The notes under the pieces were generated by a model, which was given only the letters and a program-made list of their open reading frames with translations, made no database searches and was not told where the DNA came from. The position numbers were made by a program, and so were the translations under genes. Positions 48,113 through 60,800 of a stretch of DNA of 64,000 bases are shown here, one piece after another. This DNA comes from Mercenaria mercenaria. Lineage: Eukaryota > Mollusca > Bivalvia > Venerida > Veneridae. Within the stretch, counting starts at the first letter, position 1, and each line of letters starts with the position of its first letter. Location: positions 64,693,501-64,757,500 of the forward strand of contig NC_069369.1 of assembly GCF_021730395.1 (NCBI RefSeq). Direction: 5' to 3'.

Positions 48113-48951
48113 ATCTATATTCTTTGCCCAACAGCCAGGATCTCCTCTTTACTAAGTATTGAAGCTGCAAAATAATGAAACATTGTCAATGCATGAGAAT
48201 GATGGAAGGGGCATTACTCCAGATATGAACATTGTTGTTTCAGTAGATATTTTAATGTGTATGATATATGTATAAAATACAGGTAAACTACTTCAATTTT
48301 ACATCAAATTTCAAAAGCATGATTTAAATAATGCATTTTATTTACAAAAAGAGTTGTTTGTATACTTAAAAGCTTCCTAAAACTTGCAGAATCACTTTAG
48401 AAATTGTGTTTCAGTTATAGTTATTAACTAATGAAAGTATTTTGTAAATTTCGAAAACTTTGACATAAATCTAAGGGCGTTCAGCAAAGCAAATATCCTT
48501 CTTGTTCACTTAATTAACTTAAGTGATGTTTGTCTACAATGCAGAATGCAGTTGGGAAATGCATTTCTTGACTGTATTAATAATGAGTGTATCATTTTTT
48601 GTTGTTTTTCAAAGTAACATAGTCTCTGATTTTGTTACATAGCTACTTCTGCAATTTTAGATTTAGTTAGTTGTGTTATTTGTGGTCCATTGACTCTCAA
48701 AGAGCTGTATATGCATATATATATGTTGTTTTTTTTACCATTAAAACATAAAAAGTCCACAAAAGTAATCTTTCTGTACAGTGTACAGAGGGCAAGCGCC
48801 AATTGTCATAAATGTGTTTCTTTTTTATATGTTTAAGTTGGAACCTGTATGATTGCATTTTAAATTAAATTTACTCTGAAACTGAAACTGTGTTGTATGT
48901 TACATTTTAAGCTACTCTGAGTTTGTGATAAAGATACATGCCTGAAACTTA

Positions 48952-50275
48952 GTCCCCTACTGGTTGAAAACCAGTTTCGGGGACTATAGGAATGCACTTT
49001 TCTGTCCGAAATTTCGTGTCCAGTCCATAACTCTGTCATTCATGAAGGGATTTTAATATTACTTGGCGTAAATGTTCCCCATGATGAGACGATGTGTCAT
49101 GCGCAAAACCCGGACCCCTGGCTCAAAGGTCAAGGTCACAATTGGAGGTCAAAGGTCAACAGGGTTTTTTTCCTGTCCGGTCCATAACTCTGCCATCCAT
49201 GAAGGGATTTTAATATTACTTGGCACAAATATACCTCATAATATAACGATGTGTCATGCAAAACTTTTAGACCCCTAGCTCAAAGGTCAAGGTCACACTT
49301 AGCAGTCAGATGTTTACATGGCATGAACAGTGTCTGTTTTGTGTCCGGTCCATAACTCTGTCATTCATTAAGGGATTTTAATATTACCTGGCACAAATAT
49401 TCCCCATGATGAGACGACATGTCATGCGCAAAACTCGGACCCCTAGCTCAAAGGTCAAGGTCACAATAGGAGGTCAAAGGTCAACAGTGTTTTTTTCCTG
49501 TCCGGTCCATAACTCTGTCATCCATCAAGGGATTACAATATTACATGGCATAAATGTTCTCCATGATGAGATGACATGCCATGCGCAACACCCAGAACCC
49601 TAGCTTAAAGGTCAATGTCACACTTGGAGATCAAAGATCAATAGGATTTTTTTCCTGTCCGGTCTGTTACTTTGTCATGCAAAACAGGATTTAAATATCA
49701 GTTGACACAAATATGTCTCTGGATAAGACAATGTGTCATGTGCAAAACCTGGGCCTTAGCTAAAAGGTCAAGGTCACATTTGGAAGTCAAAGGCCAAAAG
49801 GGTTTTTTTCCTGTACAGTCTGTAACTCAACAATCTTTAAAGGGATTTTAATATTACTTGGCACAAATATTCACCATCACGAGACGGATTGTCATGCGCA
49901 AGAACCAGGTCCCTAGGTCTAAGGTCAAGGTCACACTTAGAGGTCAAATGTCAAATTCAAGAATGACTGTCCGGAGCATTTCTTTATGCATGGAGGGATT
50001 TTGATGTAACTTGGCACAAATGTTCACCACTATGAGGCACCCTTGTTTTTAGAATTACTTCCCTTTGTAATTACTATAAATATAATTTATATTGTAACTT
50101 TTTTTATTACTGGCTATAGGGAACAATCGAGACCACTTTTCTGTGGTACAACATGCATGTTACATCCAATTTTTAGGTGTATTTTGACATCTCTACCTAG
50201 TAAAGAGTTTTTAGGATTAACTTCCCTTTGTTGTTACTATAAATAATAATAGAGAAAATCAGGTTCCTTCCAGTA
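48952..50275 (+). mobile_element. Tandem-core element, AGTCCCC head, GACCTTGACC-type units
   Basis: The head AGTCCCCTACTGGTTGAAAA is followed by its own inverse (gggact). About six units of about 157-165 bp follow, with 'cggtccataactctg' and 'aaaggtcaaggtcaca'. The core ends near 50046 with ACCCTTGTTTTT. A further module (50047-50275) containing 'agaattacttccctttgt' and 'gagaccacttttctgt' matches 60.36-60.70 kb in inverse orientation. Confidence 0.65.
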
Positions 50276-50401
50276 GGGGACTTTGTATTGCATGGCAATA
50301 CTTCATTCAGTTGTTCAGTTAAAACTTAAAAAGACTGTAAAATTTCGTAGTAAGCTTATTATAGTTTGGTAATTATTTTTTGATTCTGTTGCACAAGGTT
50401 G

Positions 50402-50851
50402 TAGGGCTGTCATCGATAGAAACGATATCGATGTATCAACGATATTTTTTTGTCGATCGATTATCGATTCCCATTTTCAAAAATCGATATTTTACAGAGA
50501 GAAAAAACTATCCAGATAAACACTCAGACCCTCAAAAACAATCAAGCTTACAAAGTTGTAAATTTAGATAAATGCAAAAGAGAAGTGAAATAAAAATAAA
50601 AATGAAAGATTTTATCAATTTTTATTTGTTTCTTTTATTTTCATAAATACAAATACAACACAACCAAACAGTAATATGAAAAGTAGGCAATAAAACTAAA
50701 AACAGCATTTACAGGAAGGTATATAGTATGCATATGAACAAATAGGTTGTTAACCTAACTTAATAATCGATATATCGATGTATCATCGATAATTGTCTTC
50801 TGATATATCGGTATCGTCGATATGCCTAAGACCCAATCAATGACAGCCCTA
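50402..50851. mobile_element. hAT-like MITE with ATCGAT-rich ends, 450 bp
   Basis: The ends TAGGGCTGTCA and (inverse) TAGGGCTGTCA are perfect and are flanked by the 8-bp duplication CAAGGTTG (50394-50401 and 50852-50859). Both ends carry clusters of ATCGAT/ATCGATA. The middle is AT-rich and non-coding. Confidence 0.92.
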
Positions 50852-51505
50852 CAAGGTTGATTAAGGAGTTTGAGTTAATTGCTAGATTTCCTCTCAATGT
50901 CTTATTTATGTTGCTTGTCAATACATGTACTGCAAAATGTCGGTCATGTACACAATAAAGATACATAGGAAATGAATGTATTTTTGTGTACTATCATGCA
51001 TATAATATACCACCGAAGAGTAACACTTCAACCTATGTCTGCATTTAAAAACTACAGTCTACACGTTAGGTATAGATTTATCAGTGTATAGTAATATAAT
51101 GCATGTAGACATATATGTATATGTTTTTCAAGTTCATTTTTGCGTATTATTTTCTACCATATGGCTGACGTGTATTTTAATCCAAACTATTACTAGTCAT
51201 GACCTTTTTCTATAATATAATAAATGTACAATACATTAATTTTCATAGTCCATGTTTTTATATGAAGTTAAGATTTTATTATTTGCATATTTTATCTTCT
51301 GCATGCCAGAATTTTAGAAATTTTATATCTAGTTTATTTGCAGACTTTATATTGCCTTTAATAAATTTATAGTTTTGTTTTTTAAACTTTTAAATCCTGT
51401 TTTCTTCTAATTTTAACTTGCTGTTTTATGAATTATTTCATAGTTTAGTTCAAGCTAACATTGAAAAAGATATTCTTTAAAAGTGAACAGTTTACATTGG
51501 TTTAA

Positions 51506-51711
51506 CCCTTACCATGCTGGACTGGATTGATTCTGCCTTTGCGACCAGTGTAGATCATGATTAGCCTGCACATCTGTGCAGTCTGTTCAAGATCTGCACT
51601 GTTTGCCATTAAGTCAGTATCTTTTTGGTTAAGCACCCCTTTTAACAGTTAATGGTACTGTCCTAACTGAAAGATGGACAAGTTCATTATAGAAATTTAG
51701 CAGGGCAAGGG
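51506..51711 (+). mobile_element. piggyBac-like MITE (TTAA target)
   Basis: Ends and core as in the 31.6-kb copy, flanked by TTAA. Its core has drifted (gaccagtgtagatcatgatt). Confidence 0.65.
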
Positions 51712-51834
51712 TTAAAAAAAAAAGAGAATTATTTATTTAATAAAATATGAGGAAGAAAACAGTTTTAGTTACCTTAATGACCAAGTAAAAGAAGTTTATT
51801 TGACTGTGTGGATATAGGGAAAGATTAAGCTTAA

Positions 51835-52047
51835 CCATTAGCCAGCTGGCAGCAAGTGATTCTGCATTTGCAACCAGTGCAGACCAAGATTAGCCTGCAC
51901 AGATGCACATCTGTGCAGTCTGATCATGGTCTGCACTGTTAGCCATTCAGTCAGTATCTTTTTGGTAAGCACCCCTTTTAACAGTTAATGGTACTGTCCA
52001 AATTGAAAGATGGACAAGTTCATTATAGAAATTTAGCAAGGTATGGG
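51835..52047 (+). mobile_element. piggyBac-like MITE (TTAA target)
   Basis: Second copy, only about 120 bp after the previous one and in the same orientation, flanked by TTAA. An extra 'acagatgcac' lies in the hairpin core. Confidence 0.65.
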
Positions 52048-52469
52048 TTAAAATAGCATACCAAAATTTACAGCAACATTGTTAATTACATATTTGTAAT
52101 TATTATTTGAAATGTATCATAGAACAGTTGCTGGCTGCAGCTACAAGGGAGAAAATTATAACTTTCAAAGCTTCCACCAGTTTTGTCAAACATGTTTCTC
52201 TGAGCCTGATAAGTAGCTATTTATTTTGATAGCACTGCAGTAAAATGTTCTAGAGGTCAACTGTTCTACATACAGTTTTGTTATAGTCATAAGAAATCCT
52301 GGAGTACCTCAGGACCTGTATTCATCAAATTTACTCTTCAGTGCCGAGAATTTGAATTTCACAGTAGCTATTATTATAATCAGTGTAAGTAAGACTGTAA
52401 GGTAACTTTTTCAAAACTGCATCAGTCTTGCTAAGTATACGAAATTTCTGTTATAATTATTTCATTAAT

Positions 52470-52679
52470 ATCAGCAGTCCTGCTGGCAGCAAATGATTCT
52501 GCCTTTGTAAGCAGTACAGACCAAGATCAGCCTGCACGTCAGTTACAGGCATCACATGGTCTGCACTGTTTGCTGCTGTCAGTAAATTTTCAGTGAACAC
52601 CCCTTTGAATAGATAGTGATACTGCCCAAATTGAATGATGGACCAGTCCATTTTAAAAATTCAGCAGGGTAAATGTTAA
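52470..52679 (+). mobile_element. Diverged piggyBac-like MITE copy
   Basis: It retains 'tgctggcagcaaatgattct' and the right end 'aattcagcagggtaaatgtt'. The terminal TTAA on the left is not visible. Confidence 0.5.
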
Positions 52680-52889
52680 ATTTGTGAAAATTAAGCAGCA
52701 TGAAACAGTCTCAAGCTGTTGATTATGGCAAACAGTTTGGATTTCAGCTCAAGGATATCAGTTCAAAATTTTACATCTAGCATTTTGATGAATACAGGTT
52801 CAATTCTTACAGTATTCATTCTTTATCAATGTTTTTGTGTTTTGCTTTGCTTGTTTTTCACTTACTTCTGTACTGTTGCTTATTTTTGT

Positions 52890-53946
52890 AGCCCCGACAA
52901 CAAAGTTGTAAGGGGAGGTATACTGGTTTCAGGTTGTCTGTCTGTCCGTCTGTCTGTCTGTCCGTCGACGCAATCTTGTGCGCTCCATCTCTCCTTATCC
53001 CCTTGACAGAATTTAATGAAACTTCACACAAGTGATCAGTACCAACAGTAGTTGTGCATGGGGCATGTTAGGTTCTTTTAGAAAAAAAATTTGCAGAGTT
53101 ATGGGACTTTGTTTTTTTGTTACTATACTATATACATAGACACAATCTTGTGCGCACCATCTCTCCTCATCCCCTTGACACAATTTAATGAAACTTCACA
53201 CAAGTGATCAGTACCAACAGTAGTTGTGCATGGGGCATGTTAGGTTCTTTTAGAAAAAAAATTTGCAGAGTTATGGGACTTTGTTTTTTTGTTACTATAC
53301 TATATACATAGACACAATCTTGTGCGCACCATCTCTCCTGATCCCCTTGACACAATTTAATGAAACTTCACACAAGTGATCAGTAACAACAGTAGTTGTG
53401 CATGGGGCATGTTAGGTTCTTTCAGAAAAAAATTTGCAGAGTTATGGGACTTTGTTTTTTTGTTACTATACTATATACATAGACACAATTTTGTACGCAC
53501 CATCTCTCCTCATCCCCTTGACACAATTTAATGAAACTTCACACAAGTGATCAGTATCAACAGTAGTTGTGCATGGGTCATGTTAGGTTCTTTCAGCGAC
53601 AAAAAATGCAGAGTTATGGGACTTTGTTTCTTGTTAACATACTATGTACATACAGTCTGCATATGCAATCTTGTGCATGCCTAATCTACCAAACCCTTAC
53701 ACACAATTTAATGAAACTTCACACAAGTGATCAGTACCAACCCTAGTTGTGCATGGTGCATGTTACATTCTTTTAGATAAATATTTTGCATAGTTATGGG
53801 ACTTTGTTTTTTGTTACTTTACTGTATACATACAGTCTATATACATACAGTCCACATAATTATGCAATCTTGTGTGCGTCAAATTGCAATGTACTGTGTC
53901 AGTGCATGCGGGGGGTACATTCATCACCTTTAGTGATAGCTCTTGT
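52890..53946 (+). mobile_element. Tandem-core element, AGCCCCG head, ~173-bp units (Helentron-like)
   Basis: The head AGCCCCGACAACAAAGTTGT is followed by 'aaggggaggtat' and a GTCT/GTCC run (52937-52967). About five units of about 173 bp follow, with 'cttcacacaagtgatcagta'. The end has 'gcggggggta', the hairpin ATCAC-CTTTA-GTGAT and AGCTCTTGTT. Confidence 0.7.
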
Positions 53947-55911
53947 TATCACAGTTTTAATGTTGCTTCATAACTGTATGACTTTAAAGAAAAAAGGGTT
54001 GTTTTTTTTGTTACTAACTGTCAAATATATTGATTGTCAGTGTTGAGTATTCACAGACCTTTTCAGTGATTTTTATAAAAAAAATGTGAAAAGTTGCCTT
54101 TCTTAAAAGATTTTTATACTTTTATATTCAATTTGTTTAAAAAGTAAAAAGTAAACCATTAGGTTAAACCATAAAACCATTTTCATAAATTTACAGCAGT
54201 TGGCAGTCAATAGTTTTTTTCACTGATAAAAGCTTTAATACCTCAATTTTGACAGGTTTGTTTCATGCTATAATGAAATAATCTTAAAATTTTCAGTGGA
54301 TAATGTTTTCATCATGCATTTGGGTCATTTTAGCCAATAGTAGCATTGTCCCAAAACCAATAAAACCATGATAATGTAATGTGATAACTGAAGTGTAACT
54401 TATACACAGTTAGTGATTGTGGTTGTATTTATACAGTCATATTTCTGTTCTTGCCATCTTATCGTTTATATATTCTTACATTGAACGAGCTGAACGACTT
54501 CTACTTATTTTCAAAGTTTTTTTTTGTTATAGCAGTCTACCAGCCTGCAGTGTCTGAGGTTATAAAACTGGGTTTTTGGACCAATCTCAAGTTTCAAGTA
54601 CCTGCTTGATTTATGTATCAATATTGACCAATGGCAAAACTGCAATCTAGACTGGTCTCCAAGCTAAATTCTGTAATATTGGACCCTGGGCTTGTTTGAC
54701 AATCAGGTGACATAAATTCTCTCCATTATGTGACAAGTGGACAGACTACATGAATCATTTGTCCTCTATATGTCCGAGTCAATTACTGAACTTTTCATTA
54801 TATATTGAGAACGAGTTACAGTGAAGTGATTGTTATTTTAAGTGGACTAATTTTCACAGATCTCAAGGTTGAGAAAATCCAGGCAATTTCATGCTTATGG
54901 ACACATAAATTTCACACTAAGTCTTAAAACTTTTTCAGTTTCAAAATCCACAAAATTTAATGCATGTTCCCATGAAAAAGCAATTGTACCAACAAAATCG
55001 AGTGATTTCACTGTAGTCTTGGAACAGAATACTGGAAACTTTGTTACGTTAACTAGTTGAGCTAACATCATTGAATGATAACAAATTGACCTGTAATTTC
55101 AACAAGCAATGTCTACGCAGTACTCTATTCTTGTATGCTGTTTATGCCGACAGTGAAATACTGCTTACTTGCATATTGATGGCTCAAGTACCCAGGCTCG
55201 CTTAAAGAATTACTGTGCTCCCCAGATATTTTCCTTATCTTTCCTAGTTTTAGATTGCTTGAAACTTTAGCAAACTTGAGCATTATGCTTATTCCCTTGT
55301 GACCTGTGAACAGTTCTACTGTATGTGATATACTAGTAGCTAATAACAGCTATAATAGCAGGGAAAACTGAATTTATAGAGAAAAATGTGAAAGGACATT
55401 ACTGTTGAAAAGTAATATAGACAGTACTTCTACTTCACTAGGGCTGTTTAATGTTCTAGTCACTACCTTGGGAGACGAACTCCCATTTCTCATACTAGAA
55501 GAGATGTTTATGTCTTAACAAATGTTTAAGGGTGTAGTTATTTACTTTTTTGTAGAAGATAATGTGCAATAAAATATGTATAAATTGTAAATGTCTTTGT
55601 CTTCATTTAGATCTTCCTATGATTGGTATCAATTTATATGTTAAATGTTTTGTTTGGATTTCCAAGAATAATACTCTTTGTATGAATACCGATGGTTTTC
55701 AGGCTTCCAGCATTCTGTCAGGAGCGCATGTCCTCATCAGATTAACTGTTTCCACTCAATTGTGGTGAACTGTCTGCATGTTCTGTGTCATACTATAAGA
55801 ATCTTTTACTCATTGAAGGTGCCGATAGAAACATCTGGCTCGAGGGTAACTGTTTAGGTGGTAACGAGGCTCTGCCGAGTTATTGCAAAGCCAGATATCA
55901 TCTGCATATTC
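53947..55911. other. Gene-free stretch
   Basis: AT-rich, with no confident gene. About 54850-55040 resembles the 3' half of the element at 55912-56110 (ending 'gtgatttcactgtag'). An acceptor-like site at about 54540 (gttatag) is followed by a 25-codon open stretch with no known match. Confidence 0.4.
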
Positions 55912-56110
55912 AATTACGGTAAAATCATTTTGGGCATGAAATTTCGTGGTTTTGGTCAAAACGGCAATTTCGTGGGGATATGAATTCGTGGATTTCAACT
56001 TTCAAACATCAAATGAATGGGAATTTTACTTGTTCATTGGTATTAAATTTCATGGATCGACTCAACCACGAAAATTAATCCTCTACGAATATTAATGATT
56101 TCACAGTAGT
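55912..56110. mobile_element. MITE with TACNGTNAAATCATT ends
   Basis: The left end TACGGTAAAATCATT and the inverse right end TACTGTGAAATCATT match, and 'tttcgtggtt' motifs lie inside both. Fragments of the same family are seen near 55.02, 58.39 and 60.07 kb. Confidence 0.6.
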
Positions 56111-56237
56111 GACAGATTCTTGTTTTTGCTATATTCTTCAGTTAATAGAAGAAATAAAGTAAAAAGAATGTTTTTCTTTTTTGGCACTATTTTATCATAG
56201 TAGCATATGAATTTACGCATTCATTCTTAAATTACAG

Positions 56238-56328
56238 CATGTGAGTCGTCTTGCATCCAAGGGTGTAAGACGCATTTTTCTAGCACCAGCAAAAACATGG
56301 GAAAACCCTGTCCAGCATGCAAGAACTA
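56238..56328 (+). other. Exon-like segment of unknown identity
   Basis: Bounded by an acceptor-like 'ttacag' and a donor-like 'gtatgt'. One frame is open throughout (HVSRLASKGVRRIF start). Another gives a Cys-rich 29-residue end finishing at TAG 56327-56329. No neighbouring exon was found on the plus strand, so it may be chance or an isolated exon relic. Confidence 0.25.
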
Positions 56329-56534
56329 GTATGTATTTGTTTCATGGTCATCTTATCATGCTGTAACTAGGGGACAAACACGAGTGTGGCCAGTTTTAAG
56401 GCAATTAATTGATTAGTGGTTAAAATGTTTCCAAGTTTGTTATAACCTAGACATTCGTACAGATGGCTGTGGACTGTGAGCATAGTTTCAGCAGATCACT
56501 GTTGACCAGAATCGAGCCATCCAGTATATTGTGA

Positions 56535-56745
56535 TTTTACAGATTACGATGATGGAGGAAGACCCAAGGAACACCTCTCGACATTATTGCAAGCACAGAC
56601 AGGGAACCCGAGTAAAGCCAAATATCTTATGTAAGCTTCCTCATGTGAAAGAATTCTACACCTCGAGTGAGCTTTTGAACCTAAAGCAGTCACAGGCAAG
56701 CCTTTCATAGATAGTGACCTTAACCACTAGGCCACTGAGGTCACC
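56535..56745 (-). mobile_element. SINE, TTTAACGTCGCAC family, diverged
   Basis: The minus strand has a head 'gtggcctagtggttaaggtc' (A-box) and a decayed B-box. The body corresponds to 'ggaagcttac' and 'gggtcttcctccatcat'. Confidence 0.6.
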
Positions 56746-57809
56746 TAACCTACAAGTATATTTTTATTTCACCAAGAAAGAAAATAGACTGCTCAAAAAT
56801 AAATAGTGTTTTCTAAGATTGGAAAATTACAGTAGCACATGGACAGCAATATAAAGATAAAACACAATAAAAATCTATAATGATATTATTTTAATACCTT
56901 TCTAACATTAAGAATAACAACAAACAAAAATGTTTGTGAATATAGCACTTACAAGCAAGAGAAAAAATACCTAAAATAAATAACAGTTACGCCTTGAAAT
57001 GATCTTTGAAATAAAGTGAAACCTGTGCAAACAGCACCACAGTCTCTGTATGCAGGCCATTTACAACATTAAGTTGAAACTGAAACACTGCCTTCTTTAT
57101 GTCAAACATTTATTTGATAAAACACATTTCGCAGTTTTCTGCTAGAAGGAAACATTACATGTGCAATCTTATCTAGAACCTGTTTGCATTCTTGAGATTT
57201 CTCAATACTATTATGCTGTATGTTAAAATTTTTAAAAATCATCACAATTCACAACTTGACCATTTCAATAATGTTATGGAAAATATTCTTATTATCATTC
57301 TAACCTATGCTATACTGAGAATGTGCAGAGACTTTTCATGTGGTCAAGTATGTACACATAAAACTGTGTAAACACTTTGTCAATAGAATTTAGAAAATAT
57401 ATGTGAACTACCATATTTTGGAACTGTTATGCACAATTAGGCTACAGATGCCATTTTATTCCTCTAGGCAGACAGACGACACAGGCATATGGCACAAGAA
57501 ATCCAGATCAACCTTTTTAAGCAGAAATTCTAAAAAAAGTTTTGAATTTTTTAAAACTAAAATTACTTGAGAATAAAAGAAAATATTGCAATATTAAAGC
57601 CAAAATCAATTTGTGTAAGAGAAATAAAATCTAGAAAGAAAAGCTTGTCCAAATCTTCATCTATTTTTCTAAATGTGTAAATTACAACACAGGTAAAGTA
57701 AATTCTTTGCTGGCATTCACTGTGTACATATAACATCTGAACAGTTACTTTAAATGAATGCTCAAACGTCGAGGTTCATACTCCATAGATTGTTGAAATG
57801 GATTTTTGT

Positions 57810-60800
57810 TTACTTGGCTTTTCCCTGGTTGGCAACTTTGTCCATTGCTGCCTTCACTGCGGCCTCATCAGCTAAATAGTAGTGTTTTACTGGCTTAAGA
57901 TTTTCATCTAATTCATATACAAGGGGTATACCTGTAAAATACAAATGCAAAGTATTGATTTCTCACGTAACGAGAACTTTCCGAGGGAAAGCCTGTTCTA
58001 ATATATGAAAGTTATTTCACCTGAATCAATTCTATTGCATCAGCATATGATATGATCTGGATAATGTTTGTTTTTTTCAAAATACCGATACTACATTAAC
58101 ACCTGTACATTTCCGACAAAAAATAAATAAATCATGACATTAATCTAGAACATATTTTATGACAAGTTACTCAGAGAGGTCAAAATAACATACAAACGAA
58201 AAAGTGTTTTTGTCCTGTTAGACTTAACTTGTAAAAAACTTCAAAGGAATGAAATTTCAAAAAACAACTTGTGCTGGAGCTGACGGAAAAGTTTATGAAA
58301 AGCATTTATTCTGAAGAAATGCCTAAAAATATAGAAGTGATTGGTCAACTGAATATAAACACTAAAATCATAAACACAACATTCTACTGTGAAATTATTA
58401 ATTTTGCAGAGGACTAATTTTCTTGGAATATACGGGTGTGTCAAACTTGAATTTTTTTTTAGCTCTTGCGAATGTTTATAAACTACATGTACTTAGTACT
58501 GGAAAATTTTGAGGATAATTTCGTGAATAGAAATCTTCCACAGTTGTAAATCAAGACGCTGTCTATAATATATGTATGGTCAAATAAAATGTATAGGTCT
58601 GTTTTGAGATGTGCCAATTATTTCAGAGTTCCGCCATCTTCTAGTGAATCTGGGCACAAACTTCTGAATAATTTATGGTGTCAACATTTTTGTCATCATT
58701 ATTATCTTTAGAATGTTGCCATCTTCATATAAGTACACAAGGAATGACATTAGTATGCAGGATGATTTTCCTTTCAGGTTTCATTCTATGTTATCAGGAT
58801 TATATCAAATCAAGCCAAGACTTACGGTTTATCAAGCTTGCAGAACTACTTTAAAACTGGGTTGTCAATGACTTTACCTGAAGGTACATTAAGTTCAGTG
58901 ATTTCAGCATCAGATAAATTGTCTAGATATTTTATCAGGCCTCTCAAAGTGTTGCAATGGGCAGAAATCAGCACCTTCTGTCCGGACTGAAATATAATAG
59001 AATTAAAATTTTTTACATGAAGATCGATGCTAGACTACAAAACAAGAGGTTGAAGCCTCAGTGACTCCATGACTTTAAACCAAGGTCATGTAAGGTAATT
59101 TTACAGCTTAAACCTTGCATGTAAAAGAACCAGGGTCTAAGACTACTGAACTCCCATTATTTGATTTTTTTTTCTTAGCACATTTCGGAAATTGACCAAT
59201 GCAATGGCAAATCAGCATTCTGCAACAGGTCCCTATTTATTTATTTATTTTGTTGGGTTTAACGTCGCACCGACACAATTATAGGTCATATGGCGACTTT
59301 CCAGCTTTGATGGTGGAGGAAGACCCCAGATGCCCCTCCGTGCATTATTTCATCATGAGCGGGCACCTGGGTAGAGCCACCGACCTTCTGTAAGCCAGCT
59401 AGATAGCTTCCTCACATGAAGAATTCAACGCCCCGAACGAGGCTTGAACCAACATCGATGAGGGGCAAGTGATTTGAAGTCAGCGACCTTAACCACTCGG
59501 CCACGGATGCCCCCGCAAAAGGTCCCTAAACTCACTTTATAAAACTTAAGGCCCAGAGGGAACCTCTTCAATGACGTAATCACAGTAGCTCACAATATCC
59601 ACCAAAACACATACTTATGTTCACCTGAAGTTCTCACCAACAATGGATAAGTTGATTATACTATACAAAGCCACTATGTTGGTTTTCTCATGATGCGGCT
59701 CATATATCAAAACAATATTTCTCAATTAGTGACATCCCTACTTTGATACTCAGGGAGACTTTTGGCATAACTAACCTTGATAGTTGGAACAATGACATCA
59801 TGCCAGTATGGAAGCACTCTAGCTACAGTATCTTTTAAACATTCACAAAGTGGTACTACAGCTGTATCATACATCTGAAATAATACAACAAATAAATCAG
59901 CCAGTTTTAACACTCCTCGCACCCACCCACCCATCTCCACACACTCGCCCCACTCTGTTTGACCAATTAATGAAATACTGGTAATAAACACACCTTTTAT
60001 TGCACCATTTTAAAGGCAATCTACTTTAACGTAGCTAAATACTTAAGTGAAATCCTTAAAATCTGTGGTGGACTAATTTTTGTGGATTTTAAGGTTGTGT
60101 CCAACAACAAAATAAATTAAATCCCAATAATAAATAAAATTTCCGTTCATTTTAGATTTAAAAGTTAAAATCTGTGGATTAGTAACACTAAAACAAGAGT
60201 GCCAGAATGTCACAATATACGCCTGTCACAGCAAATTTCTTTACTCTAGCTGCTGTATTGCAAATGAATTTTAATTTTGTGGTTGTTTAGTAATCATTGT
60301 AAGTCATTTGTTTTCCTAAGTCCACAAAAAAATTCCTTACCAGGTAGAGAGACCTTAAAATACACCTAAAATTTGAAAGTAACATCTATGTTGTACCACA
60401 GAAAAGTGGTCTTGGTTTTTCCCTATGGTCAATTATAAAAAAGTTACAATATAAGTTATTTATAGTAACAACTAAGGGAAGTTAATCTTAAAAAAAAAAA
60501 AAAAAAAAAAAAATATCAAAAAAAATTGTAAGTCCACACAAAAATCTTTACCAGGTAGAGATTGGTCAAAATACACCTCAAAATTGTATGTAGCATGCAT
60601 GTTGTATTACAGAAAAGTGGTCTCGATTTTTCCCTATGACTAGTTATGAAGAAGTTACAATATAAGCTATTTATAGTAACAACAAAGGGAAGTAATTCTA
60701 AAGAAAGGAACTGTGCATGACACTTCCTCTCATGATGGTGTATAATTGTGCAAAGTTACATCGAAATCCCTCCATGCATGAAGAAGAAATGCTTCGGACA

